Both the position numbers and the translations under genes were made by a program. Of a stretch of 64,000 nucleotides of DNA, positions 8,521 through 16,277 are shown piece after piece. Within the stretch, counting starts at the first letter, position 1; each line of letters opens with the position of its first letter. The notes beneath the pieces were generated by a model, which saw nothing but the letters and a program-made list of their open reading frames with translations, had not been told where the DNA came from and searched no databases. The DNA is from Rosenbergiella epipactidis (lineage in GTDB: Bacteria; Pseudomonadota; Gammaproteobacteria; Enterobacterales; Enterobacteriaceae), in assembly GCF_018494055.1 (NCBI RefSeq), contig NZ_JABBFQ010000004.1:62001-126000 (forward strand), written 5' to 3'.

Positions 8521-9469
8521 TCAACGTTTTTTAAGTAAATCCATCATCCCTACTCGGGTATCGGAAGAGACTTCACGCACCTCAAGCTCGATGCCCTTGG
8601 CAGCCAGTTGATGAAATGCGTCGATATCCTGCTGATCGACAGAAACGGCATTAGTCACCATGGTTTTACCTTCTCGATACGCAATACCGCCAATGTTGAC
8701 CGAGTCAATCTTTACCCCACCTTCGACAACGCGTAATACGTCCGTAGGATTGGTAAATAACAACATGACACGTTCACCGGCATATTTGGGATTCACATAG
8801 ACACGTAGCATCTTAGCGATATCCACGACATGCGCCGTGACACCCGGAAGAGCAACCTGTTTTAGCAATGTTTTACGGACGTCATCGGCCGCCACCGCAT
8901 CGCTCACAACGATAATTCGTGAGACCCCCGTCTCCTTAGTCCAGCGCGTGGCGACTTGACCGTGAATGAGTCGATCGTCGATTCGTACTAAGCCAAATTG
9001 CATCACGCCGTGCTGTGACGGTATGGGCGAGCTGACCGGAGGCGCGGGCATCGCAGATGACGGTTTGGCGGCGAATGATGCGGGATGTTGATAGGCTTTA
9101 ACCCCCTCTCTTCCGGCTTCCAAACCAATGTCGACCAGCTGTTCAAGGCTAGGATCGTCATCGCGGGCCATTAAGGTTTCAATTAACATGGGAATATTGA
9201 CGCCGGCCAACACCCTATAATCGGGATGCTCACTGGCTAAGCGGGTAGCAGCATTGAACGGGCTTCCTCCCCAAGTATCGGTAAGAAAGATCACGCCCTG
9301 TGTGGTCGCAAGACGTAATAGCTGGCTGTTGTATTTATCAATCAATGTCTCCGTATTTTCGCCGGGAATAAAATCGATAAAGCCAACATTGTCTTGTTCA
9401 CCTAATAACATTTCCGTTGTCTTCAGCGGCTGCTCGTCCGTGCGTTGCGATGATAATTGCTATCGTCAA
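8521..9469 (-). pseudogene. manX: Mannose PTS cytosolic component IIAB, frameshifted near the N-terminus
   Basis: Translation from a TTG at 9469 after an AGGGGGG ribosome site gives MTIAIIIATHGRAA, the IIA start with the phospho-acceptor His10. A net loss of eight bases near 9426-9445, where the family has the residues between AA and LLK, shifts the frame and ends it 24 codons in. From 9411 the other frame resumes the family sequence MLLGEQDNVGFIDFIPGEN through the IIB domain (RIDDRLIHGQVATRW). Repaired length would be 318 residues against 323 in E. coli. The remaining 296-residue frame lacks His10, so the phosphorelay is broken. Confidence 0.88.
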
Positions 9470-9643
9470 GAGCCCCCCTGTTCTGTAGTCCGTTCATCGG
9501 TCAGTGGGGAAAGGATCGATAAATCCTAACGCCTAGAAAACTAAAGCAGTGTATGCACTAATCAAGCGTAAAGATGTGATTTGAACCGTCTATTGCTCTA
9601 TAAACTCAATAAGGTCGAGCCATATATTTGTGATCGATCACAT
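9470..9643 (-). promoter_or_regulatory. Upstream region of the man operon
   Basis: This 174-base gap between manA and manX should hold the manXYZ promoter. It contains a 14-base palindrome TGTGATCGATCACA at 9629-9642, beside the manA stop. This looks like a CRP site but has only four bases between TGTGA and TCACA instead of six. Another half-site TGTGA lies at 9575-9579. No unambiguous -35/-10 pair was found. Confidence 0.4.
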
Positions 9644-10858
9644 TTAGCAGCTACCATCGATTGGTGTAATAGTGATCGGCGCCTGGCATGATCCCACCGT
9701 TGTTAACGCAATCTGCCCCTCCCCTTTAATTGTATAAGCCTCTTGATCTGCCGGTATAAAGAGCGATTCACCGAGCGATAGCGTTAAGGCTTGCTGCGCC
9801 GAACTCAAGTTAAGAACGCCCTCCATGCACAGTATCAGTTGAGGTAGGCCTAGGGTCAAAATGCTACATGGCGAGGTAATGGTAATAATTGATAGGCTGA
9901 AGTCTGTCTCGGGTACTTGGTAATGGTACTGGTTAACGCTAATTGTGGGAGCTAAAAGACGCTGCTCGGCCTTATCTTCTTGAAACTGCACATTAGCCAC
10001 CAATTCTTCGATATCAATATGTTTAGTCGTCAACCCTGCCCGCAGCACATTATCGGAATTAGCCATAACTTTCATGCCGACGCCCTGTAGATAGGTATGG
10101 GGGGTACCGGCGGCTAAATAGAGAGCCTCTCCCGGCTGCAGATCGATAATATTCAGGAATAAGGGCATTAATAGCCCAAGATCGGTGGGCCACACCTCCG
10201 CCATCATTCTTACAGTCTGCCCAATGGGCTGCTCTTGCTGCGCTACGCTGTGCAGTAGGTGTGTTAAGACTCGCTGTTTGTCATCCTCAGCAAGCCGCAG
10301 ACAGGTAGTAAACAGCTGTTGCAGTGAGTCACTGGTTGGATTGTCGATAAATACTTCAACGGCGCGATGATCCCACTTGAGCCGCTGAAAAGCTCTAGCG
10401 ATCTCGTCGAAAGGTTTGAAGCCTTTTAGCGCCTTGAAAGGCGTTAACGCGTAAATCACCTCTGGTTTATGATTCGCATCACGATAGTTTCGTGTCGAGG
10501 CATCGGGCGGGATCTGTGCCTCGTTTTCACGTCTAAATCCCTGCTGAGCGGCGTATCGGATAGGATGAACTTGAATCGATAAGGGCCGATCTGCTGCCAA
10601 CAATTTGACCAAAAAAGGCAGTTGTTGAAAGGTTTGATAGGTAGTTTGTCCCAGCATCGACAGTGGATGCGCCGCAATTTCAGCCGCTAAGCTCTGCCAA
10701 TTTCCTCGGATAACGACCTTAGAACTGGCACTAGGGTGCGCCCCCATCCACACTTCAGCCATCGGTAATCGATCAGGGTTGGCGAAACCAAAACGCTCGG
10801 TCAGCGCGGTCGGCGAGCCCCATGCATAGCGCTGTACGTAATTTTGCAATTTATACAT
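9644..10858 (-). CDS. manA: Mannose-6-phosphate isomerase (type I)
   Basis: Interconverts mannose-6-phosphate and fructose-6-phosphate in the cytosol, linking mannose use to GDP-mannose synthesis. The 404-residue product has the zinc ligands of the family: Q96 and H98 in IQVHP, E133 in HKPE, and H254 in GTPHTYLQG. It also has the substrate-site segment MKVMANSDNV. E. coli ManA is 391 residues, so this is slightly long. It appears intact despite the decayed mannose PTS downstream, which fits a retained biosynthetic role. Confidence 0.95.
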   Translation of the reverse strand: MYKLQNYVQRYAWGSPTALTERFGFANPDRLPMAEVWMGAHPSASSKVVIRGNWQSLAAEIAAHPLSMLGQTTYQTFQQLPFLVKLLAADRPLSIQVHPIRYAAQQGFRRENEAQIPPDASTRNYRDANHKPEVIYALTPFKALKGFKPFDEIARAFQRLKWDHRAVEVFIDNPTSDSLQQLFTTCLRLAEDDKQRVLTHLLHSVAQQEQPIGQTVRMMAEVWPTDLGLLMPLFLNIIDLQPGEALYLAAGTPHTYLQGVGMKVMANSDNVLRAGLTTKHIDIEELVANVQFQEDKAEQRLLAPTISVNQYHYQVPETDFSLSIITITSPCSILTLGLPQLILCMEGVLNLSSAQQALTLSLGESLFIPADQEAYTIKGEGQIALTTVGSCQAPITITPIDGSC

Positions 10859-11999
10859 GGCGTGCCATCCAAAATAGCGATGGTGAAGAGACTGGGCTTA
10901 CACAAAGTTTAAGCGAGATAGATTGTTTAATCCTTTCTGGATGAGCGCTGATTAAACAGGGAAATAGTTGTCCTGTATTAACATAATAGCTTGGCACAGT
11001 ATCCTCCTGATGACGGGACTTCCCTTACGAGTTTGACCACCTTATTGCTACGCCAGTTGGCTGAATGAAACTGTGAACCATGGCTAATTTATACTTCGAA
11101 AATAGGCTGAAAGACGAGAAACCGGATACTCGTCACAATGCTGGCCCCCCTAGTATCACAAGCAATCATGAGTATCGCATCGATGATCAATGAGGGACTT
11201 CGCAGCCGAAGCGTGAGGATAGACCACTACTGTACCTTTAATCAGGGCTACTTCAGGCCCGATAGCTGTCGATGTGGGAAAGCGTCAATGACAGACACTC
11301 CCTTCTTGCGCGGCATTTGCGTGCAAGCCTCTGCGCGACTAAGCCTCTACACGGATATTTTTGCAGCATTCATCAAAGGTTGTTACTGCCTTAACCCAAG
11401 GATGGATAGAATTAATTTATCGGTTTAGCGATGCCAGAATGAGATAAAATAGACAGAGTCGGGATAGTGTTATTAAAATTTGATCAAATTGATGGAGAAC
11501 TCACCCTGTAAACAACCGCTGAGTCATTTTTTATGGGGGATATTTATTCAAATATAATTTTATTGGAATGGTGAACCGATCAAAGAATCGTTTAAATTAT
11601 ATTTGTCACCCTAAATTTTGAGCAAAATTTTTCATGGTATTAGCTGTGAAGATATAACCTTTTTCTTGCTGATCAGTACAAGCCACTATTCTCTTACCTA
11701 CAACTAAGCCATACTTTATATGATTGCACATCTCAATAAACCATTGTTTTATCGAGTTAATTATCTTAATAAATGTTCATTAACACCAACACTACCCCCT
11801 GATCATGGTTAATCTGATAATGCTTTTAGTTATAACTTAATAATCTTATTTTGAAATTTACCAAATCCTAACAAAATACTTTCATTAATTATCCCCCCCC
11901 TCTTATTGACTTAATTCCCTCAAGCTAAAATTATTCTTAATTACTAATTATGACGTTCTTAAAAAATAAAAAAATATAATTAATACTATGAGGTGTTAA
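10859..11999. other. 1.1-kb region without a convincing gene
   Basis: Between manA and the Csu-type genes there is no long frame with recognisable homology. The base composition changes from average (10.9-11.4 kb) to AT-rich (11.4-12.0 kb). A 96-residue frame on the + strand at 11138-11428 has no ribosome site or recognisable motif and is not annotated. The last 200 bases are very AT-rich and should hold the promoter of the fimbrial operon. The region could be decayed sequence. Confidence 0.5.
11606..11731 (-). CDS. Possible 41-residue small protein or gene remnant
   Basis: A minus-strand frame beginning MCNHIKYGLVVGKRIVA and ending FAQNLG. The frame continues about 15 codons upstream without a start codon, so it could be the end of a decayed gene rather than a small protein. 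I do not recognise it. There is no clear ribosome site. Confidence 0.2.
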   Translation of the reverse strand: MCNHIKYGLVVGKRIVACTDQQEKGYIFTANTMKNFAQNLG

Positions 12000-12544
12000 A
12001 TGAATTTAAGACCCGCTTTATTGCTATGCGCGCTATTTCCTGTCGCGACGTTGTCGCCTACTGCTTTTGCGGCAGAAGGAACACTTAGCGGGCAGATTGG
12101 TGTCCAAGTGACGATCAGTGAAGGCTGTACGGTTGGTAATAATAATTCCAGTGGTACGGTAAACGAATGGGGCAGTATTAATTTCGGTACCTATGCTGAT
12201 TTATCAAATATATTAACGGCACTGTACTCGGTTCAAATGGTACCGATACCGTTACTGTCACCTGTACCTCGGGGCTTTCGCCAACGCTTAAACTCGATGG
12301 TGGCGTGAATGAAACCGACTCATTACGTGCCATGATTTCGGGCAGCACCACCATTCCTTATCGCCTCTATTCTGATTCGTCTTACAGTAGCGAAATCGCG
12401 GTAGATGGCAGTATTGCCCTCACGGCCGATGGTACTGCACAAAATATCCCTATCTATGGTCGAATTATTCCAGCTGATCAGTCGTCCACCGCCCCAACCG
12501 CCGGTACTTATACCGATACGGTTACCGCGACGCTTAGCTGGTAA
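12000..12544 (+). pseudogene. Spore-coat-U-domain fimbrial subunit (Csu-type), frameshifted by one base
   Basis: The N-terminus has a signal peptide (about 24 residues, ending TAFA) followed by a spore-coat-U (SCPU) domain start with the conserved cysteine in SEGCTVG. After ILTA the frame shifts near 12220. Adding one base there gives TVLGSNGTDTVTVTCTSG and joins cleanly to the second frame (VNETDSLRAM to TDTVTATLSW), which ends at 12544. Repaired length is 181 residues, normal for CsuA/B-like pilins. GAGGTG precedes the start. As it stands the major subunit cannot be made full length unless phase variation or an assembly error is involved. Confidence 0.85.
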
Positions 12545-13080
12545 TGTCCCAACCCCGAGCGCCTGACATAAGGGGATGGATCCTGATGATCGGTGTGATG
12601 TGCGTGCGTAATGCTATGGCGAGCACCACCACCGATACCTTTACGGTATCGGTGGTCATTACCAGCGGTTGTGCGCTAGGAGTAAGCTCGGCAAGTAACA
12701 CAACGGATCTTGGCACACTGAGCTTCGGTACCCAGGCAGCGCTATCCGATAATGTTGATGCCACCAGCAGCGCTGGGGCAGGGTCGATTGTGGTGACCTG
12801 TACACCCGGAACGGCGGTAACGATTTCATTGGATTATGGCGTCAACGGTGGCAGTGCGACCAAGCGTTATCTATCCAATGGCTCACAGTTACTAGGGTAT
12901 CAGCTCTACCAGGATGCCGCACACAGTACGGTTTGGGGGAATGGTTCTTTGGCCTACAGTATCAGCGCCTTTCCGCAAACCACTCAAACTTATCCCGTAT
13001 ATGGCCGTCTATTTTCGAGTAGTACCGTTCCTGCCGCAGGGACTTACACAGATACCGTTACGGTGACTTTGGCGTATTGA
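12544..13080 (+). CDS. Spore-coat-U-domain fimbrial subunit (CsuA/CsuB-like)
   Basis: A 178-residue exported protein with a signal-like stretch (WILMIGVMCVRNAMA, cleavage about residue 26). One SCPU domain follows: a first cysteine in TSGCALG, a second in VVTCTPGTA, and the C-terminal strand AGTYTDTVTVTLAY typical of these pilins. The start overlaps the previous stop as TAATG, so translation is coupled. It is the only intact subunit gene in this operon remnant. Without a chaperone and usher (lost at the next junction) it is probably not assembled. Confidence 0.8.
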   Translation: MSQPRAPDIRGWILMIGVMCVRNAMASTTTDTFTVSVVITSGCALGVSSASNTTDLGTLSFGTQAALSDNVDATSSAGAGSIVVTCTPGTAVTISLDYGVNGGSATKRYLSNGSQLLGYQLYQDAAHSTVWGNGSLAYSISAFPQTTQTYPVYGRLFSSSTVPAAGTYTDTVTVTLAY

Positions 13081-13083
13081 ATC

Positions 13084-13281
13084 ATGAAACTAATAAAAAA
13101 ACTCTCGCTACTAATTTCCCTATTATGTGTTTCGGCATTCGGTCACGCTGGGAATGTTTTGCTGGTCTGGCCGATCCTGCAGGTAATCGAAGCCGATCAG
13201 CAAGGAAGCGCCCTGTGGTTAGAGAATCGCGGCACTACTGAGGTCCACTTACAAGCTCGGATGTTAAGTTGGCACGGGTAG
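13084..13281 (+). pseudogene. Truncated periplasmic pilus chaperone (CsuC-like), N-terminal end only
   Basis: The first 65 residues are those of a PapD-type chaperone: a signal peptide (to about residue 22, FGHA), then the first domain with VLLVWPILQVIEA and ALWLENRG, ending abruptly at MLSWHG. Family members are over 200 residues long. Immediately after the break, the end of a different gene follows in another frame. A deletion therefore removed most of the chaperone and whatever lay between. Confidence 0.85.
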
Positions 13282-13381
13282 CACACAAACGCTAAGCTAT
13301 ACCGCCATCGTCAATCCTAACCAGAGTAACCAACCGGCGGGCAGTTATAGCGATACCATTACGGTGACGATGAGTTATTAA
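13272..13381 (+). pseudogene. 3' remnant of a Csu-type SCPU protein (CsuE-like tip subunit)
   Basis: In the frame that stops at 13381, the sequence reads STQTLSYTAIVNPNQ and then PAGSYSDTITVTMSY, the C-terminal strand of an SCPU domain. It is fused directly to the truncated chaperone gene. In intact csu operons the order is subunits, chaperone, usher, tip subunit. The join is best explained by one deletion of roughly three genes' worth of DNA. The usher is entirely absent. Confidence 0.8.
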
Positions 13382-13441
13382 AAAGCTTATTCAAGGTATT
13401 GGCTTACGTAGCGTAGGTTGAACACCATCACGCATATCTGT

Positions 13442-13825
13442 TTAAGGCTGGGCTTCGCCAATTAGCGAGGTATCGATAAGGACGGGATTCGCCATTGAGC
13501 ACTCTTGATCAGAGACTATCGTATTAACAATAAAGCGTTTGTTAGGTCGATCCGCACGAGCAGAGATCACTGTGATTAATAGCGTTTGACTATAGAGCTC
13601 GCCAAATACTTTAGAGGTGGGAAGCACAGACGTACCACTGAGTTTATGTTGCGACAGCAATTCGACTTTTGGTAAGGGTTGTGGCTCGTAACCTTGATGA
13701 CGAAGCGTTGCCAGCGTAACTTGTGCAGCCCAGGCTTGCGGTGTCGCACAATAATCAATACTCGGCGCCGCATAAGCCGTTGAGAGAAAATAAAGACTGA
13801 ATAGACCTAATAGAAACGCTTTCAT
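13442..13825 (-). CDS. Exported protein, probable immunity partner of the Tlde1-like effector
   Basis: A 127-residue protein with a signal peptide (MKAFLLGLFSLYFLSTAYA, cleavage about residue 19) and two cysteines in the mature part (C26 and one near 112) that could form a disulfide. Its ATG overlaps the stop of the effector gene as ATGA, the tight coupling expected of an effector/immunity pair. Known immunity proteins for Tlde1 act in the periplasm, which fits the export signal. The sequence itself was not recognised, so the role is inferred from position, size and export. Confidence 0.6.
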   Translation of the reverse strand: MKAFLLGLFSLYFLSTAYAAPSIDYCATPQAWAAQVTLATLRHQGYEPQPLPKVELLSQHKLSGTSVLPTSKVFGELYSQTLLITVISARADRPNKRFIVNTIVSDQECSMANPVLIDTSLIGEAQP

Positions 13826-14181
13826 TTTATTACCCTCAGGAGTCGATCGGCTGAGTTAGCGATAAGTTGGCGTGTGCGAGCCGATAAGATAATACAGCCC
13901 TGTGAGGCATAACCTGGCGTAGTCAAACTGTCGCCGTGAATACGAAAGCTGTGCCGGCCAAACATAATAGTATGGGGTGCGGGATGTAAAACGAGGGTGA
14001 GAGGACCGCGGGAAGTGGTAACTTTTCCAATGCGATAGTCCCCTATCGGGATAGGCCCTGAGTTAGGGATATGTTGAGAGTCGGCACGATTAACATGAGG
14101 CGGGAAGCCACTGTAACCTTGCTCGATAAACTGTTGATTGTGATATAAACGTCCCGTCGATTGCTGATAAATCCATGGCAT
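13822..14181 (-). CDS. Tlde1-like L,D-transpeptidase-related antibacterial effector (DUF2778)
   Basis: A 119-residue protein without a signal peptide. It starts MPWIYQQSTGRLYHN, has the glycine-rich GPIPIGDYRIG segment, and carries the catalytic pair H82 (FRIHGDS) and C96 (SQGCII). This is the pattern of the Tlde1/DUF2778 family, type VI secretion effectors of Salmonella and relatives that cut or exchange peptidoglycan stem peptides. The start at 14181 follows a strong GGAGGTGA; a TTG inside that site is rejected. No secretion-system genes are nearby, so delivery would depend on a system elsewhere. Confidence 0.8.
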   Translation of the reverse strand: MPWIYQQSTGRLYHNQQFIEQGYSGFPPHVNRADSQHIPNSGPIPIGDYRIGKVTTSRGPLTLVLHPAPHTIMFGRHSFRIHGDSLTTPGYASQGCIILSARTRQLIANSADRLLRVIK

Positions 14182-14285
14182 AGTCACCTCCAAAGTCGCA
14201 AAGTAACCAGCTTAAAAGATAAGGTGTAGGAGGAATATCAGTGAAATTCAGGGTGATGAGAGGATTTCGGGGAGAGTCTGAAGGA

Positions 14286-14303
14286 GACCACCCGAAGGTG
14301 GTC
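14286..14303 (-). terminator. Hairpin after the rmlD remnant
   Basis: GACCACC / GGTGGTC with a CGAA tetraloop, ten bases beyond the rmlD stop. It is a compact stem without a long T run, and probably the original terminator of the rmlD transcript. Confidence 0.55.
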
Positions 14304-14312
14304 TTGGTATAC

Positions 14313-14740
14313 TTAATCTAAACGCGATAACACAGTGGATAAGGATTCCCGCCATGGAGAAGCGGCGGTGAACTCACCAATCTTAGCCGTAGACATTACC
14401 GAGTAAGCAGGACGCTTAGCTGGTGTTGGAAAATCGGCGGTAGTGATTGCATTCACCTTTGGCTGTTTCGCTAATTTACCTTGTTGTTCCGCCTGTTCGA
14501 AGATCGCCGACGCAAACTCTGCCCAACTCACTTGATCATCACCACAAAAATGGTAGATACCGCCTGGCGCGGAATTTTCCAAGGTAGCAAGAATCGCCTT
14601 GGCAATGTCCCCTGCATAGGTAGGACAACCGAGTTGATCGCCGACAATGCCTAGCTCTGGACGGTCTTTCGCTAAACGCAGCATGGTTTTGACAAAGTTA
14701 TTACCGTATTCACTAAATACCCATGCATTAAAAACCTTGT
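14313..14740 (-). pseudogene. rmlD: 3' remnant of dTDP-4-dehydrorhamnose reductase
   Basis: The last 140 or so residues of an RmlD-type reductase are readable: AWVFSEYGNNFVKT, then GDQLGCPTYAGDIAKAI, GIYHFCG, and TPAKRPAYSVM. The N-terminal NAD-binding half is missing. Upstream of about 14740 the frame turns into unrelated sequence and meets a stop. It lies between the Tlde1 pair and the AT-rich polysaccharide block, so it marks the edge of a replaced sugar cluster. A short internal ATG-initiated product of 123 residues is possible but would lack the cofactor site. Confidence 0.85.
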
Positions 14741-15000
14741 TGCCATTTGAACCATTCTTTCTCGGTACACCAATTAATTAACAAGATTTAATGTAATTAC
14801 TTTTAGCTTCAAAACTTGAAAAATATTAGGTTGGGATTTAAGATTGTATCTAAAAAATAGCATTGAAAAGTATGGAAGCCATACTTCATACGAAATTATT
14901 AAAATAAAAAATATGAATTAAAATAAAAAAAACCAACTCCGATTGCAATTAAAAAATGAGTTGGCCAACTTAAAACCCATCAAAAACTTAAATTAATCAA
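14741..15000. other. AT-rich spacer at the end of the exopolysaccharide operon
   Basis: Very AT-rich non-coding stretch between the rmlD remnant and wzx. Apart from the terminator at 14933-14964 I see nothing gene-like in it. Confidence 0.6.
14924..14964 (-). terminator. Intrinsic terminator of the exopolysaccharide operon
   Basis: On the minus strand GAGTTGG pairs with its complement CCAACTC across an 18-base loop and is followed by eight T residues. It lies 37 bases after the wzx stop and should end the roughly 16.5-kb transcript. Confidence 0.75.
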
Positions 15001-16275
15001 CTATAAATTTTTATAATTAAATAACTTAAAGACACTTAAATGCATTTTAAAAACAGAACAGCCCTTGAAAAAGTAATTCATTACAGTTAGAGAAATAAAC
15101 TCTATAGCTAAAGTTGAGATTGCAGCACCTAACATGCCCCAAATCTTTATAAAAAAATACGATATAAATAATCCAAGAACACAAACACAAGTTGCTTTCC
15201 TTCCTAAAAAAGAGTAACCATCATAATTAATAATATATCGAGTAGTTACCATACCTAAACCAGACAACCCCGTTGATAAAATTAATGGGAACGTTACGTA
15301 GAAGGAGCTCAAATATTCATAACCGTAGAGTGAGTTAATGATAAAATTACCTAATAAAAAAAAGAATACAGCGTATAAGAAAGTAATCACAATAACGAAC
15401 TGGGACATGAAAGCAGCAATGAAACATATTTTATCAACTGAATCCTTAGAATAAAGCTTTGGAGTTATTGATGTAATGAACGCGTTATTAACGAATCCCC
15501 AAGAAGAGCCTAAGGTAATAGCAACAGAGTAAATCCCTAAAGACTTTACCGACTCTACTGCGCCTAACATTAATCTAGATGTATTAAAATATATAGCCAC
15601 GGAAACACTTGAAATAACTATCGGAAGACCTGAAGCTAGTACATATTTAAAATAAAATTTACGCCTTGATTTATCAAGCTTAAGGGTTATTTTATTATTC
15701 ACTCTAAAATTAAAATATCTTAGCATGTAAGGAACAAGATTTAGTAGGACTATTGATAAACAAAAAAATACAATATCTAATTGATATAAAACAATTAGAT
15801 ACCTTACAAGAAAACTAATAAATACACCGATAACATTCGTAATAACATTATACTTAGAGTTATAAGTAGCATCATTAGCAATAACAAAGAAATCTTGTAT
15901 AGCGATAAGTGAAGATAAAGCCACAGCCAGAGAATAGTATAGCGTCAGCTTATCGGAAGTGATATAAATATATATCTCTGTAGGTATAAATGCAATAATA
16001 AATATAGGAACCCTAATCATTCTTAAAGACATAAGCATTGATAAACCTGAGGATTTATTTCTACTTATTCTTTTAAATGATATTGTATCGGAACCCCATA
16101 TTGCGATTGTTTGAATTAAAGAATAAATATACGTAGCCAAACTGAGCTTACCGAAATTATCTGGACCTAGATATTTTGCCACGTACGAAGTGACAAAAAT
16201 CAAGCCTAATATATTTATAATCCTCTCACCCAATAACCAGAAAGTATTCTTTATGATTTTGTTTTTAATATTCAT
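15001..16275 (-). CDS. wzx: Wzx-type repeat-unit flippase
   Basis: A 424-residue, almost entirely hydrophobic protein with about a dozen membrane segments. The N-terminus IKNTFWLLGERIINILGLIFVTSYVAKYLGPDNFGKLS is the pattern of the polysaccharide transporter (MOP/PST) family. It would move the lipid-linked repeat unit from the inner to the outer face of the cytoplasmic membrane. It is the last gene of the exopolysaccharide operon, two bases after the previous gene, and strongly AT-rich like its neighbours. Substrate range cannot be read from sequence. Confidence 0.9.
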   Translation of the reverse strand: MNIKNKIIKNTFWLLGERIINILGLIFVTSYVAKYLGPDNFGKLSLATYIYSLIQTIAIWGSDTISFKRISRNKSSGLSMLMSLRMIRVPIFIIAFIPTEIYIYITSDKLTLYYSLAVALSSLIAIQDFFVIANDATYNSKYNVITNVIGVFISFLVRYLIVLYQLDIVFFCLSIVLLNLVPYMLRYFNFRVNNKITLKLDKSRRKFYFKYVLASGLPIVISSVSVAIYFNTSRLMLGAVESVKSLGIYSVAITLGSSWGFVNNAFITSITPKLYSKDSVDKICFIAAFMSQFVIVITFLYAVFFFLLGNFIINSLYGYEYLSSFYVTFPLILSTGLSGLGMVTTRYIINYDGYSFLGRKATCVCVLGLFISYFFIKIWGMLGAAISTLAIEFISLTVMNYFFKGCSVFKMHLSVFKLFNYKNL

Positions 16276-16277
16276 AT

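Noticed and set aside
9629-9642. Perfect CRP site upstream of man
   Set aside because: The spacing between TGTGA and TCACA is four bases, while CRP needs six; kept only as a palindrome of note.
11138-11428. 96-codon + strand frame between manA and the fimbrial genes
   Set aside because: No ribosome site, no motif and an amino-acid pattern typical of chance frames.
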